Positions 35,300 through 44,395 of a DNA stretch of 64,000 bases are shown in pieces. The DNA is from Paucibacter sp. KBW04 (GTDB lineage: Bacteria > Pseudomonadota > Gammaproteobacteria > Burkholderiales > Burkholderiaceae_C), in the NCBI RefSeq assembly GCF_003852425.1, contig NZ_QAJN01000015.1, forward strand, positions 186,001 to 250,000. Reading direction: 5' to 3'. Every line of letters begins with the position of its first letter. Within the stretch, counting starts at the first letter, position 1. The position numbers and the translations under genes are program-made. A model generated the notes under the pieces. The model was not told the DNA's origin. It made no database searches and worked only from the letters and a program-made list of their open reading frames with translations.

Positions 35300-37501
35300 T
35301 CAAACGCGGTACTGATCCAGCAGCGCGGGGCCGGCCATAGCCGGGTCGCTGATGGAGGGCTGGCCGTTTTCCAGATGGCCGGCGAAGCGGCGGCTGTACT
35401 CGGCCTGGCCCTGCACACGGACGCTGAAGTCGTACCAGTTGGCGCTGTCCTTCAAAGGCAGGCGGATGCTGGCGCTGGCGCGCGGGCTCAGCTGCTGTTG
35501 GCGCGGCGTCGCATCAAAGTATTTGTTTGCCACCAGAGTGAAGGTGCAGGCAAAGCTGCCGGTATTGCTCAGCTCCACGATCAGCTCGCCGTTGACGGCA
35601 TCCGGCGTCACCTTGACCTCGGGGTTGGGCTGGGCGGCGGCGGCAACGCGGCGCGAGTTGCCGGTGAAATGGCGGTGGAAACCGTTCGGACCCAGCACCC
35701 ACAGGTCGTAGGCACCGGCCGCGGTGGGCGCCCAGCTGTCATTCAGCTGCTTGCCCGCTTCCACCGTGTAGCGGCGCGGGATGGCCGTCAGATTCAAGCG
35801 GTCGTAAACATGGAAGACGGCAGCCGCCTCGCCGGTATTGGCGAACTGCAGCTCGATGCGGGTGGAGCCCACCCGGCCCGGATTGACCAGCACCTTGGCC
35901 GTGGTGTGCAGCTCGTAAGGCAGGGCGCGGGCCGGGCGCACGCCCACGGCCTGCACCGGGGCGCTGATGGCGGCCGGTGTAGGCGGCGTGGTCGTGCCCG
36001 GCAGGGCGCGGGCGCGGGTCGCCAGGGCCACGGTATTGGGCAGGTTGGCGAAAAAGGCGCTGTCCTCCGGGTCCTTGAAGTTGAAGGCCGAGGTCAGGTC
36101 ACCGCAGACGGCGCGGCGGTGAGCGCTGATATTCGGCTCCATCACGCCAAAGCGCGCCTCGATGAAGCGGATCACCGAGGTGTGGTCCGCCACCTCGGAG
36201 TTGACCCAGCCGCCCTTGCTCCAGGGCGAGATCACATACATGGGCACGCGCGGGCCGGGGCCATAGGGCTTGTGCTGGTGGGTGGCGGCCGTGCCGTTGA
36301 GGATGTGGTGGTACTCGCCGGTGGTGTCCACCGTGGAAGCGCCGGCCAGCTGGGCCTTGGCGGGGTCTGCGTCCCAAGTCAGATAGGACGGCGCGGCAGG
36401 CGGCGGCATATGGTCGAAGAAGCCGTCGTTCTCGTCGAAGTTGACGAACAAGACCGTCTTGCTCCAGACCTCGGGATTGGCCGTTAATGCGTCCAGTACC
36501 TTGGCCGTGTAGTCCGCACCTTGGGCCGGACTGGAGGGGCCGGGGTGCTCGGAGCCCTCGGCGGTGGCGACGATCCAGCTCACCTGCGGCAACTTGTTGT
36601 TCTGCACATCCTGCTTGAGCTTGTCCAGATCGCGGGTGAGGATGCCGCGCGCCGCCAGCTCGGCCGAGTAGCCGGGGCGCTGGTAAAAGGCGTCACGGAA
36701 GGGCCGGAAGCCGAACAAGGCGTTGTCGGTGAAGTTGTCGTTCAGGTTTTGATACACCTGCCACGTGATACCGGCCGCCTGCAGACGCTCGGGATAAGTC
36801 GTCCAGGTGTAGTCGTCCAGCGGGTTCGGGTTGAACCACTCGTGGCTGTTGTCGGTCGAGGGGCCATTGCCCAGGCGCAGCGGGTCGTTCGTGCCGGTCC
36901 AGAGGAAGAGGCGGTTGGTGTTGGTGCCGGTCTGCGAGCCGCAGTGGTAGGCATCACACAGAGTGAAGGCATTGGCCATGGCGAACTGGAAGGGCAGCTC
37001 GCCCTCCTTGAAATAGCCCATGGCGTGGTTTTGCTTGGCCTTGGGCCAGGCGTTCATGCGGCCGCTGTCCCAGGCGGCTTGCGCGTCGGGCCAGGAATGC
37101 GGCGTGCCCGAGACGCGCATAAAGGCGAAGTTCTGCGCCGTGTTCAGGTGAAAGGGCGCCAGCGCCAGCGGAGTGACGGGCGGGCGACCCGGCGCGGACG
37201 TGGCCGCATTGGGCTGCACCCAGACGCTTTTGCCGCTGATGCCGGTCTTGTCGGCCACCGGCACGGGGAAGGGGTCGGCAAAGCCGCGCACCCCGTTGAG
37301 GGTGCCGAAGTAGTGGTCGAAGGAGCGGTTTTCCTGGGTCAGGATGACGATGTGCTCAACGTCCTGAATGCTGCCGGTGCGATTGTTGGCGGCAATGGCC
37401 AGGGCTCGCTGAATGGCGGGCGGGAAGCTGGCCAGGGCCACGGAGGCACCGGTACCGGCGGCGATATTGCGCAGAAAACTGCGACGATCTTGTGGGCTCA
37501 T
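35300..37501 (-). CDS. Tat-exported phosphocholine-type phospholipase C
   Basis: This 733-residue enzyme of the phosphoesterase family (PlcH/PlcN type) has a Tat signal DRRSFLRN at 5-12, the catalytic region ENRSFDHYFGTLNG starting at 57, GSQTGTNTNRLFLWTG, FVNFDENDGFFDHMPPP and SPWSKGGWVNSEVADHTSVIRF, and two C-terminal DUF756-type beta domains. It cleaves phosphocholine lipids outside the cytoplasm. It sits between two PEP-CTERM genes with gaps of 42 and 39 bases, which suggests a common operon and a cell-surface or matrix setting. Confidence 0.93.
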   Translation of the reverse strand: MSPQDRRSFLRNIAAGTGASVALASFPPAIQRALAIAANNRTGSIQDVEHIVILTQENRSFDHYFGTLNGVRGFADPFPVPVADKTGISGKSVWVQPNAATSAPGRPPVTPLALAPFHLNTAQNFAFMRVSGTPHSWPDAQAAWDSGRMNAWPKAKQNHAMGYFKEGELPFQFAMANAFTLCDAYHCGSQTGTNTNRLFLWTGTNDPLRLGNGPSTDNSHEWFNPNPLDDYTWTTYPERLQAAGITWQVYQNLNDNFTDNALFGFRPFRDAFYQRPGYSAELAARGILTRDLDKLKQDVQNNKLPQVSWIVATAEGSEHPGPSSPAQGADYTAKVLDALTANPEVWSKTVLFVNFDENDGFFDHMPPPAAPSYLTWDADPAKAQLAGASTVDTTGEYHHILNGTAATHQHKPYGPGPRVPMYVISPWSKGGWVNSEVADHTSVIRFIEARFGVMEPNISAHRRAVCGDLTSAFNFKDPEDSAFFANLPNTVALATRARALPGTTTPPTPAAISAPVQAVGVRPARALPYELHTTAKVLVNPGRVGSTRIELQFANTGEAAAVFHVYDRLNLTAIPRRYTVEAGKQLNDSWAPTAAGAYDLWVLGPNGFHRHFTGNSRRVAAAAQPNPEVKVTPDAVNGELIVELSNTGSFACTFTLVANKYFDATPRQQQLSPRASASIRLPLKDSANWYDFSVRVQGQAEYSRRFAGHLENGQPSISDPAMAGPALLDQYRV

Positions 37502-37540
37502 GATGGGCTGCGTGTTCGGTGTGGAAGGGGCCGAGGCGCT

Positions 37541-38125
37541 TCAGGCCTTAGGCGGCAGCTTACGGCGGCGGGCAATGGCGCCCACGGCCAATAAGCCGGC
37601 AAACATCAGGGCATAGCTCTGCGGCTCGGGCACGGCTTGGGTGAAGGAGAAATCGTCCATGACGAACTCACCGTGGTTGGCGCTCTTGACCACCACCCGG
37701 TCCACCAGGCCTTGGTAGCCGCTGGCCAGGAAGCTGGGTGTGCGGCTGGGGTCCAGGCTGGCCGAGCTGTGCACCTGCTTGCCTTGGTAGTACAGGTCAA
37801 AGCTCAAGAGCGCGCCACCCAAACCGGCAAAGTAAGCGCCATCAAAGAAGGCACCGCGCTTGCCAAAAGAGATCACGCTGGCTGCATCGGCCGCCATAAA
37901 ACCGGTGGCCACGCGGCCCGCGCCGGAATGGGCGGTGTAAGGCTCGGCGGGTGTGGAGAACACCGTCCAGCCCGCCGCCGACCAATCCAGGCCGCCATAG
38001 TTCAGCGGCAGCTGACCATCGGGCAAATCATCAAAGTTCAAGACCGTCGCCATGGCGGCCGGCAGGCTGGCGAGCAAGACGCCCCCCAGGGCGAGTGAAC
38101 GCGTCAAAACCAAAAATTTCCTCAT
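37541..38125 (-). CDS. PEP-CTERM sorting-signal protein
   Basis: This 194-residue protein has a signal peptide (to PAAMA-TVLNF), a beta-rich domain beginning NFDDLPDGQLPLNYGG, a form found in many PEP-CTERM proteins, and ends in AVPEPQSYALMFAGLLAVGA plus RRRK. It is the first gene of the PEP-CTERM/phospholipase/PEP-CTERM set. The short upstream region (38126-38218) contains a GGAGG site directly before the start but no recognised sigma-54 or other promoter. Confidence 0.92.
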   Translation of the reverse strand: MRKFLVLTRSLALGGVLLASLPAAMATVLNFDDLPDGQLPLNYGGLDWSAAGWTVFSTPAEPYTAHSGAGRVATGFMAADAASVISFGKRGAFFDGAYFAGLGGALLSFDLYYQGKQVHSSASLDPSRTPSFLASGYQGLVDRVVVKSANHGEFVMDDFSFTQAVPEPQSYALMFAGLLAVGAIARRRKLPPKA

Positions 38126-38218
38126 CGAATCCTCCGTCTGTGTGGATTCGAGGCAATTTAGTGGGGTAATTTGGCGGCTTGATGACAGATAGTCGCCACT
38201 GACCCCTTGTTTAAGCGG

Positions 38219-39559
38219 CTAGGAGTCTGCCTCGGCGCCGCCTGCCGGCTCGGCAATCACGCGGGCATAACGCTGAAAACTCAAGTATGCCCAGGCCCAG
38301 TCCATCAAGACCACCAGGCGGTTGCGAAAGCCAATCAAAAAGTAGACGTGCACGAAAAGCCAGAACAACCAGGCGAAGTAGCCCGAGAACCGAAAACGCC
38401 CCAGGTCCGCCACCGCCGCCTTGCGGCCAATCGTGGCCAGGGCGCCGTAATCGACATAACGAAATTTCTGCGCGGTCTTGCCTTGCAGGCGGGCCAGGAT
38501 ATTGGCCGCCGCCAGCCGCCCCATCTGCTTGGCCGCCGGGCTGACGCCGGGCACAGGCAGCGCCCGGCCGTCTTTCTCATGGCTTTGCGCGGCGGCCAGA
38601 TCGCCGATGACGTAAAGCTCCGCGTGGTCAGCCACCGAAAGCTCGGGCTCGACGATGACCCGGCCGGCGCGGTCCAGCGGCAGGCCCAGGCTGCGACCCA
38701 GGGGCGAGGCCGCCACGCCTGCGGCCCACACCACGGTGCGCGCCGGGATGCGGCGACGCCGGGTTTGCGGCGCACCGCCCTCGGGCGCGGGCAGCTGCTC
38801 CTCGATCTCCACGCCCTCGGCGTCGATCTGCACAACCCGGCTGCCGCAATGCAGTTGCACGCCCAAGGCCTCCAGCTGCCGGCCCGCCTTGGCCGAGAGC
38901 TCAGGCGGAAAGGCCTGCAAAACCCGGTCCGAACCTTCCAGCAAGAGGATCTGGGCGCTGGCCGGGTCGATGCGGCGAAATTCATCGCGCAAGGTGTGGC
39001 GGGCGATCTCGGCCAGGGTGCCGGCCATCTCCACACCCGTGGGGCCACCACCGATGATGATGAAATTCAACCAAGGCGCGCGCGCCTCGGGCGCCCCTGT
39101 TTTTTCTGCCTGCTCAAAAGCCAGCAAGATGCGCGCTCTGAGTTTGAAGGCATCGGCCAGGGTCTTGAGGCCGGGGGCGTGCTGGGCCCACTCATCCCGG
39201 CCGAAGTAGCTATGCGTGGCACCGGTGGCCACGATCAGGGCGTCGTAGCTCAAGACCTGACCCTCGCTCAGCTTGACTTGCCGCGCGGCCTTGTCGATGC
39301 CGCCGACCTCGGCCATCAGCACCGTCACATTGCGCTGGCGGCGCAGCATATGGCGGATGGGCGCGGCAATCGAGGGCGCCGACAAACCGGCCGTGGCCAC
39401 CTGGTAGAGCAGGGGCTGAAAGAGATGGTGATTGCTGCGGTCGATCAGGGTGATGCGGACGCGCGGGTGATTGAGCGAGCGGGCCGCCTCCAATCCACCG
39501 AAACCGCAACCAATGATGATGACGTGATGCTGGGCGGAGAGGTCGGGCTCGGTTTGCAT
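38219..39559 (-). CDS. ndh: Type II NADH dehydrogenase / FAD-dependent oxidoreductase
   Basis: NDH-2 oxidises NADH and reduces quinone without proton pumping. The 446-residue protein has the FAD loop IIGCGFGGLEAARSL, LIDRSNHHLFQPLLYQVATAGL, the NAD loop IIGGGPTGVEMAGTL, and the segment YVIGDLA. A hydrophobic C-terminal part (YFAWLFWLFVHVYFLIGF) attaches it to the membrane. Length fits the family. One copy of CAAGACCTGACCC lies in it at 39251-39263. Confidence 0.93.
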   Translation of the reverse strand: MQTEPDLSAQHHVIIIGCGFGGLEAARSLNHPRVRITLIDRSNHHLFQPLLYQVATAGLSAPSIAAPIRHMLRRQRNVTVLMAEVGGIDKAARQVKLSEGQVLSYDALIVATGATHSYFGRDEWAQHAPGLKTLADAFKLRARILLAFEQAEKTGAPEARAPWLNFIIIGGGPTGVEMAGTLAEIARHTLRDEFRRIDPASAQILLLEGSDRVLQAFPPELSAKAGRQLEALGVQLHCGSRVVQIDAEGVEIEEQLPAPEGGAPQTRRRRIPARTVVWAAGVAASPLGRSLGLPLDRAGRVIVEPELSVADHAELYVIGDLAAAQSHEKDGRALPVPGVSPAAKQMGRLAAANILARLQGKTAQKFRYVDYGALATIGRKAAVADLGRFRFSGYFAWLFWLFVHVYFLIGFRNRLVVLMDWAWAYLSFQRYARVIAEPAGGAEADS

Positions 39560-39663
39560 TCACAGCATTTTGCAGGCGCAGGCCTGCCCTGCTGTGCGCA
39601 GAGCCTATGCTTTGATCGAATGGGCTCAGGTCTTGCCGGCATCAGATCAGCAAGACCGGCGCC

Positions 39664-40236
39664 TCAACTCGTCAGCAGCTTTTCCATGAAGAGGCTGAAG
39701 GGGTCGGCGCGATAGTTGCCAAAGGGGCCGCAGCGCTCGAAGCCCATGCGCTCGTACAGGCGCTGGGCGGCGGGCTGGCGCACACCGGTTTCCAGGCGCA
39801 GCAGATGGCGGCCGGCGGCCAGCGCTTCCTTCTGCAAGGCCGACACCAGGAGCGAGCCCAGGCCCAGGCCGCGCTGCTCGGGCGCCACCATCATGCGTTT
39901 GAGCTCGGCGTGGTCCTCATGCAAGACCAGCGCGCCGCAAGCCACCGCCCGCTGCTGTGCATCGCGCACCACCAGCAGGCGCACCTGGGGCTGCATCAGT
40001 GCAGTGAGGGGCAGCAGATGGTTGTTGGCGGCGGGGTAAAGCTCGTTCTGATACGCATCCAGGGCGGCGATCAAGGCCTGCACCTCGGGCTGATCGGCAC
40101 GCTCGCGCCTGATGCTGAAGGCGGCCGTCTCGCTGCGCGAGGGCTGGGCCACGGCACGGCCACGCGAGACCCACAGCTGCCCCGGCGCAAAGCCCATACG
40201 GCCGGTCGAGACCGGCGGCAAACGATCCTGGCTCAT
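39664..40236 (-). CDS. GNAT family N-acetyltransferase
   Basis: This 190-residue protein has the acetyl-CoA site pattern LKRMMVAPEQRGLGLGSLLV and the C-terminal QRLYERMGFERCGPFGNY. Substrate is unknown. The ATG at 40236 is supported by GAGGAGGG eight bases upstream; the frame extends to 40389 without a better start. It appears monocistronic. Confidence 0.88.
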   Translation of the reverse strand: MSQDRLPPVSTGRMGFAPGQLWVSRGRAVAQPSRSETAAFSIRRERADQPEVQALIAALDAYQNELYPAANNHLLPLTALMQPQVRLLVVRDAQQRAVACGALVLHEDHAELKRMMVAPEQRGLGLGSLLVSALQKEALAAGRHLLRLETGVRQPAAQRLYERMGFERCGPFGNYRADPFSLFMEKLLTS

Positions 40237-40607
40237 GGGCAGACCCTCCTCGACCGGTGAAGAAACTGGGGAGCAGGCAATCGACGGTGGCGCGGCAAGA
40301 AAATGAAGACTCATGGGAAACAAAAGAGAGGGGCCAAGACCGGCAACCAGGCCGGACATCAGCCCACAGAAGCGTGCCGAAGCGTGCAAAAGATCAGGGC
40401 AGGAACACGCCCCAAAAAAGTCAAAGCAAGGAAGTCAATGCAATTGACGTGCCAGGCCAGCGGACAAAAGCCTGATCGACCGGCGGGCCGCCAGGTCAAA
40501 TCTCATGAGGCTTGGCACCGGCGCTTTCTCGCGTCCCGCGAGAAGCAGACCAGCGCCGCTATTTTCGCAGCTTCTCGACGCCTTGTTTTGGCTGTGGACT
40601 CTGGAAT
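40237..40607. other. Intergenic region, nothing recognised
   Basis: This 371-base stretch between the GNAT gene and the 2OG-oxygenase gene holds the GNAT promoter and leader. Frames here have no ribosome-binding sites and unusual codon use. I see no repeat, RNA gene or clear terminator. Confidence 0.5.
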
Positions 40608-41516
40608 TTATAAATACGCCCGCTGCCGCAGCCATTTGGTGGCGATGTACTTCACGCCGCTGAGCACCGGCAGGCCGGCATGCAGGGTGGCGGGGTCTTC
40701 CACGCCCTGCCCGTCCACGCTGGCGAAGTACAGCGCCGCGCCGCGGCGAGGCCGTACCTCAAAGCCCAAGCTGGGGAAGCGGGTGGCGCCGCCGGCCTCC
40801 ACCTCGTCCAGATAGAGAATGCAGGTTCCCACCCGCTGACCGCCGGTCTGCAGATGGCGTTGGCTGCCGGGCAGGCCAGGGTTGAAGTAGTCGAAGTGGG
40901 CGCGGTACTCCCCGCCCGCCGCATAACGCAAGACCTGCAGGCCCTCGCCGCGGTCCACCGGCCAGTGCAAGAGCGCCGCCAGACGCGCTTCGATGCGGCT
41001 CAGCAATTCAAACTCGGCGCGCTGGAACCAAGCCCCCGCGCTGGTGCGGGCCTCGTGCGCACGAGCCTCGCCCAGCTGCTCGTCCACCACGGTGGAGCGG
41101 CTCAGGCGCGTCTCGGCCAGGCGCATCAGCTGGCCGCATTCCTCGTCGCTGAGCATCTGGTTGAAGAGCACGATCTGCGGGTGCTCGAGCACGGCGGCGA
41201 TCTGCACCCGCTGGCCATCGGGCGCCAGCAGGCTGTTGGCCTGCACATCGATCTGGGGCCGCAGCCTGTTGCCCTCCCCCACGCCGGGCAGCAGCTGGGC
41301 TTGCGCCTGCCTCTGCGCGGCCAGCAAGGCCAGGGCGGAGGGCTGGGCCTGGCCGGGGCTGTGATCGGCCTGGGCCTCGGCAATCGCCTGCTTGGCCAGC
41401 GCGGCCGGGTGGCCGCCTTGCAGCAAAAGCTCCTGCATGGAGGCCGGCGTGCAACCGCGTGCCACGTTCTCACGCACCCAGGCTTGCCACTCGGGCTTCA
41501 ACAGCTGCAAAGACAT
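40608..41516 (-). CDS. 2OG-Fe(II) oxygenase, prolyl 4-hydroxylase-like
   Basis: This 302-residue protein has the iron triad H207, D209 (YRAHFDYFNPG) and H279 (TLHAGLPV), with K289 ten residues later to hold 2-oxoglutarate. The segment GQRVGTCILYLDEVEAGGATRFP is typical of the prolyl 4-hydroxylase alpha-subunit family. Its substrate protein is unknown; EF-Tu and PEP/collagen-like proteins are possible in this family. The first 90 residues are helical and extra to the catalytic fold. It is divergent from the WYL regulator. Confidence 0.9.
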   Translation of the reverse strand: MSLQLLKPEWQAWVRENVARGCTPASMQELLLQGGHPAALAKQAIAEAQADHSPGQAQPSALALLAAQRQAQAQLLPGVGEGNRLRPQIDVQANSLLAPDGQRVQIAAVLEHPQIVLFNQMLSDEECGQLMRLAETRLSRSTVVDEQLGEARAHEARTSAGAWFQRAEFELLSRIEARLAALLHWPVDRGEGLQVLRYAAGGEYRAHFDYFNPGLPGSQRHLQTGGQRVGTCILYLDEVEAGGATRFPSLGFEVRPRRGAALYFASVDGQGVEDPATLHAGLPVLSGVKYIATKWLRQRAYL

Positions 41517-41606
41517 GGCGCTCCCGGCCTGACTCGCAAAATTGCCAGGCCCACTCTACTGAAGAAAGCGGGGCCTGCACATGGCCAAGCATGGGCAAGA
41601 AGCACA

Positions 41607-42299
41607 ATGTCGGCCATGCGCCGCGCCGACCGACTCTTCCAAATCGTCCAACTGATCCGTGGGCGCCGCCTCAGCACGGCCGACTTCCTCAGCCAGCGCC
41701 TGGCGGTGTCGGCCCGCACGGTCTACCGCGATATCGCGGCCCTGCAACAGCAAGGTGTGCCCATCGAGGGCGAGGCCGGCGTGGGCTACCGCATGCGGGC
41801 GGGCTTTGATCTGCCGCCGCTGATGTTCAGCAAGGACGAGGCCCAGGCCTTGGTGGCCGCCGTGCGCCTGGCGCAAAGCCAGCTGGACGCCGTGCTGGCC
41901 ACGCAGGCGGACGGGGCGCTGTCCAAGATCCTGGCCGTGCTGCCCGCGGCCGAGCGCGCCGCCGCCGAAAGCCTGGCCCTGTTCGCCCCGCTGACCGGCC
42001 TGGGCGTGGAGATGCGTGAGCGCCTGGCGCGCCTGCGCGAGGCCATCGAACAGCGCCGGCTGCTGGAGCTGGACTATCTGGACCTGGCCGACGCCCGCAG
42101 CCAGCGTCGGGTGCGGCCGCTGGCCTGCATGTTCTGGGGCTCCACCTGGACCCTGGCCACCTGGTGCGAGCTGCGCGACGACTTCCGCAGCTTCCGGGTC
42201 GATCGCATCCAGGGCCTGCGGGTGCTGGAGCAGCAATTCCGCGACGAAGCTGGCAAGACGCTGGCGGATATGCGAAGGGCCTGGGAGGATGATCTTTAA
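41607..42299 (+). CDS. YafY-type HTH and WYL domain regulator
   Basis: This 230-residue regulator has an N-terminal DeoR-like helix-turn-helix (RADRLFQIVQLIRGRRLSTADF, SARTVYRDIAALQ) and a C-terminal WYL domain (LELDYLD, RRVRPLACMFWGSTWTLATWCELRDDFRSFRVDRI). WYL domains bind nucleic acids or small ligands. Start ATG 41607 or 41616; AAGAAG is the only ribosome-binding candidate. The gene is divergent from the oxygenase and may regulate it. Confidence 0.9.
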   Translation: MSAMRRADRLFQIVQLIRGRRLSTADFLSQRLAVSARTVYRDIAALQQQGVPIEGEAGVGYRMRAGFDLPPLMFSKDEAQALVAAVRLAQSQLDAVLATQADGALSKILAVLPAAERAAAESLALFAPLTGLGVEMRERLARLREAIEQRRLLELDYLDLADARSQRRVRPLACMFWGSTWTLATWCELRDDFRSFRVDRIQGLRVLEQQFRDEAGKTLADMRRAWEDDL

Positions 42300-42355
42300 G
42301 CAAGCTTTAGACGAGTTGTGAGAGATTCCATCCCAAGCCAAACCGAGCCGAAAAA

Positions 42356-43021
42356 ATGACTCTGACCCCAATTCAAGAAGCGGCCTTACTGGATCTCTAC
42401 CCGGCCGTCGCCCGCCTGCCCGAAGATTTGCGCACCGCGGTGCTGGGCGCGCAGGCGGGCTGGATGCGGGCGCCGCAGGGCTTGACCATGTTTGACGAGG
42501 GCCAGGCTTGCCAGGGCTTCCCCATGCTGCTGAGCGGGGAGATCCGGGTGGCGCGGGGCGCGGCCAATGGACGTTCGCTGGAGCTGTACCGGGTGCAGCC
42601 GGGCAATCTCTGTGTGGCCTCCACCGCCAGCCTGTTCGGCCAGCAGCAGCTGGCGGCCCAGGGTGTGTGCGTGGAGGACTGCGAATTCGTGCTCTTGAGC
42701 CCGGCCGGCTTTGCGGCCTGGACGGCGGACGCGGGCTTTCGGGCCTATGTGTTCGGCATTTTTTCCGACCGCCTCATCGACCTGATGGCCCTGACCGAGG
42801 CCGTGGCCTTCCAGCGCCTGGACCAACGCCTGGCCGGCGCCTTGCTGGGCCACGGGCCGGTGCTGCACATCACCCATCAAGCCCTGGCCGACGAGCTGGG
42901 CACGGTGCGCGAGATCGTCACCCGCCTGCTCAAACGCTTCGAGCGGGACGGCTTGCTGAGCTTGGGCCGGGAGCGCATCGAAGTGCTCAAGCCGCAGGCC
43001 CTGCGCGAACTCGCAAAGTGA
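42356..43021 (+). CDS. Crp/Fnr family regulator
   Basis: This 221-residue protein has a cyclic-nucleotide-binding-type N-terminal beta-roll (EGQACQGFPMLLSGEIRVARG, LELYRVQPGNLC) and a C-terminal winged helix (ITHQALADELGTVREIVTRLLKRFERDGLLSLGRERIEVLK). It lacks the cysteine set of Fnr, so a haem or other signal is possible. The next gene, DUF2892, lies 71 bases downstream; the pair is common in proteobacteria and suggests a redox or sulfur role. Confidence 0.92.
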   Translation: MTLTPIQEAALLDLYPAVARLPEDLRTAVLGAQAGWMRAPQGLTMFDEGQACQGFPMLLSGEIRVARGAANGRSLELYRVQPGNLCVASTASLFGQQQLAAQGVCVEDCEFVLLSPAGFAAWTADAGFRAYVFGIFSDRLIDLMALTEAVAFQRLDQRLAGALLGHGPVLHITHQALADELGTVREIVTRLLKRFERDGLLSLGRERIEVLKPQALRELAK

Positions 43022-43092
43022 CCCAGGTCACAGACGCAGCGCCGCCGAGCTGAGACAGTGAAGCCCTCATCACAGCACACGAGGAGCCTCAA

Positions 43093-43290
43093 ATGTTCAA
43101 AACCAATGTCGGATCTCTGGACCGCAGCATCCGCATCGTCGCTGGCGTCGCCCTGATCGCCTTGACCGCCACCGGCCATATCGGCGCCTGGGGCTGGATT
43201 GGCGTCGTGCCGGTGCTGACCGGGCTGTTCCGCTTCTGCCCGGCCTACCTGCCCTTCGGCCTGAGCACCTGCGCCGTCAAGAAGCCTTGA
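43093..43290 (+). CDS. DUF2892 small membrane protein
   Basis: This 65-residue protein has the family pattern MFKTNVGSLDRSIRIVAGVA, one or two membrane segments, and C-P in FRFCPAYLPFGLSTC. Its function is not established; it is often found with rhodanese or Crp/Fnr genes. CACGAGGAG precedes the start. Its 3' end overlaps the convergent acyltransferase gene by 14 bases. Confidence 0.9.
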   Translation: MFKTNVGSLDRSIRIVAGVALIALTATGHIGAWGWIGVVPVLTGLFRFCPAYLPFGLSTCAVKKP

Positions 43291-44395
43291 GAACGCGCGC
43301 CTGGCCCACACCCAGGCGCAGGCGGCTGCAGGGCAACTCCACCCAGCGGTAGAACGGCAGGGCCGCCCAATTCGACAGGCCCCAGGCGGCCAGCAGCATC
43401 AGCAAACCCGGGCCGCCGCCGGCCATGTCCTGGTGCGCGAACACGGCGTTGACCAGCAGGCAGATGGGGAAGTGCACCAGGAACAAGGCGTAGGACTGCG
43501 TGCCCAGCTCGGCCACCGGGCCGGCGCTGAAGCGCGGCAATAGCGGCTTGCCCAGCTGGTGGCGCTGCTGCCACCAGGCCAGAAGCAGGGCCGTGGCCAA
43601 GGCCAGGGCGATGCGCTCGCGGAATTCCAGCACCAGGGCTTCGATCACCAGAGCCGTCAGCACCAGCAGGCCGGCGCGGCGGTAGGGGCTCAGGCCCAGC
43701 CAATGCACCAGCGCGCCCAGACCGTAAGCACCGAAAAAGTACAGGGCCCAGACGTCCAGGCCGGCATCCCGGTTGAAGACGAAGAGCGAGGCCAGACACA
43801 TCAGCAACACCAGGCTGGGCGCCAGCAAGGCGCGCACGATGCGGCGGGCCGCTGGCTGGCTGCGCGGGCCTAGCTGCAGGCGCCGGGCCAGCCACATCAG
43901 ACCCAAGAGCAGGGCGAAGAGCTGAAAGTCCATGGCCACATACCAGGCGCCCACGGTCAGGGCCTCATGGCCCAGCACATCGTGCAGAAGCAGGCCGTGG
44001 CTGAGCAATTGGGGCAGGCTGACGGCATCTGGCACCAGCTCTGGCAGCCAAGGTCGCACCAGCCAGGAACAGGCCAGGGTCAAGCCCAGGGCCGCCAAGA
44101 AGGGCAGGACCAGGCGCAGATAGCGGCGCCACAGCAGTTCGGGCACGCTGCCTTCCAGCAACTGGCCGCGCGGCGAGAGCCCGCGTGCGCTCAAAAAGCC
44201 CCCCAGCACCAGAAACACCTGCACCGCCATGCGGCCATCGTGGAAGAGGTGGTCCATCAGGCGCGGAAACCATTCGGCCACCGCATCGGCGATGGGGCCG
44301 TAGGCCGCCAGATGGTGCAAAACAATCAGCTGCGCGGCCAAGGCCTTCAGGGCATCAATATGCAGCAAACGCGACTTCAGGACCTGGGAACTCAT
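43277..44395 (-). CDS. Acyltransferase 3 family membrane protein
   Basis: This 372-residue protein has about ten membrane segments and the acyltransferase-3 start ALKALAAQLIVLHHLAAYGP, FFVL-type VQVFLVLGGFLSARG, and ELGTQSYALFLVHFPIC near the C-terminus. It probably moves acetyl or succinyl groups onto surface glycans (OafA/OpgC-like). The ATG at 44395 is preferred; the longer frame begins with GTG at 44434 and overlaps a hairpin. Neither has a good ribosome-binding site. Confidence 0.87.
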   Translation of the reverse strand: MSSQVLKSRLLHIDALKALAAQLIVLHHLAAYGPIADAVAEWFPRLMDHLFHDGRMAVQVFLVLGGFLSARGLSPRGQLLEGSVPELLWRRYLRLVLPFLAALGLTLACSWLVRPWLPELVPDAVSLPQLLSHGLLLHDVLGHEALTVGAWYVAMDFQLFALLLGLMWLARRLQLGPRSQPAARRIVRALLAPSLVLLMCLASLFVFNRDAGLDVWALYFFGAYGLGALVHWLGLSPYRRAGLLVLTALVIEALVLEFRERIALALATALLLAWWQQRHQLGKPLLPRFSAGPVAELGTQSYALFLVHFPICLLVNAVFAHQDMAGGGPGLLMLLAAWGLSNWAALPFYRWVELPCSRLRLGVGQARVLKAS

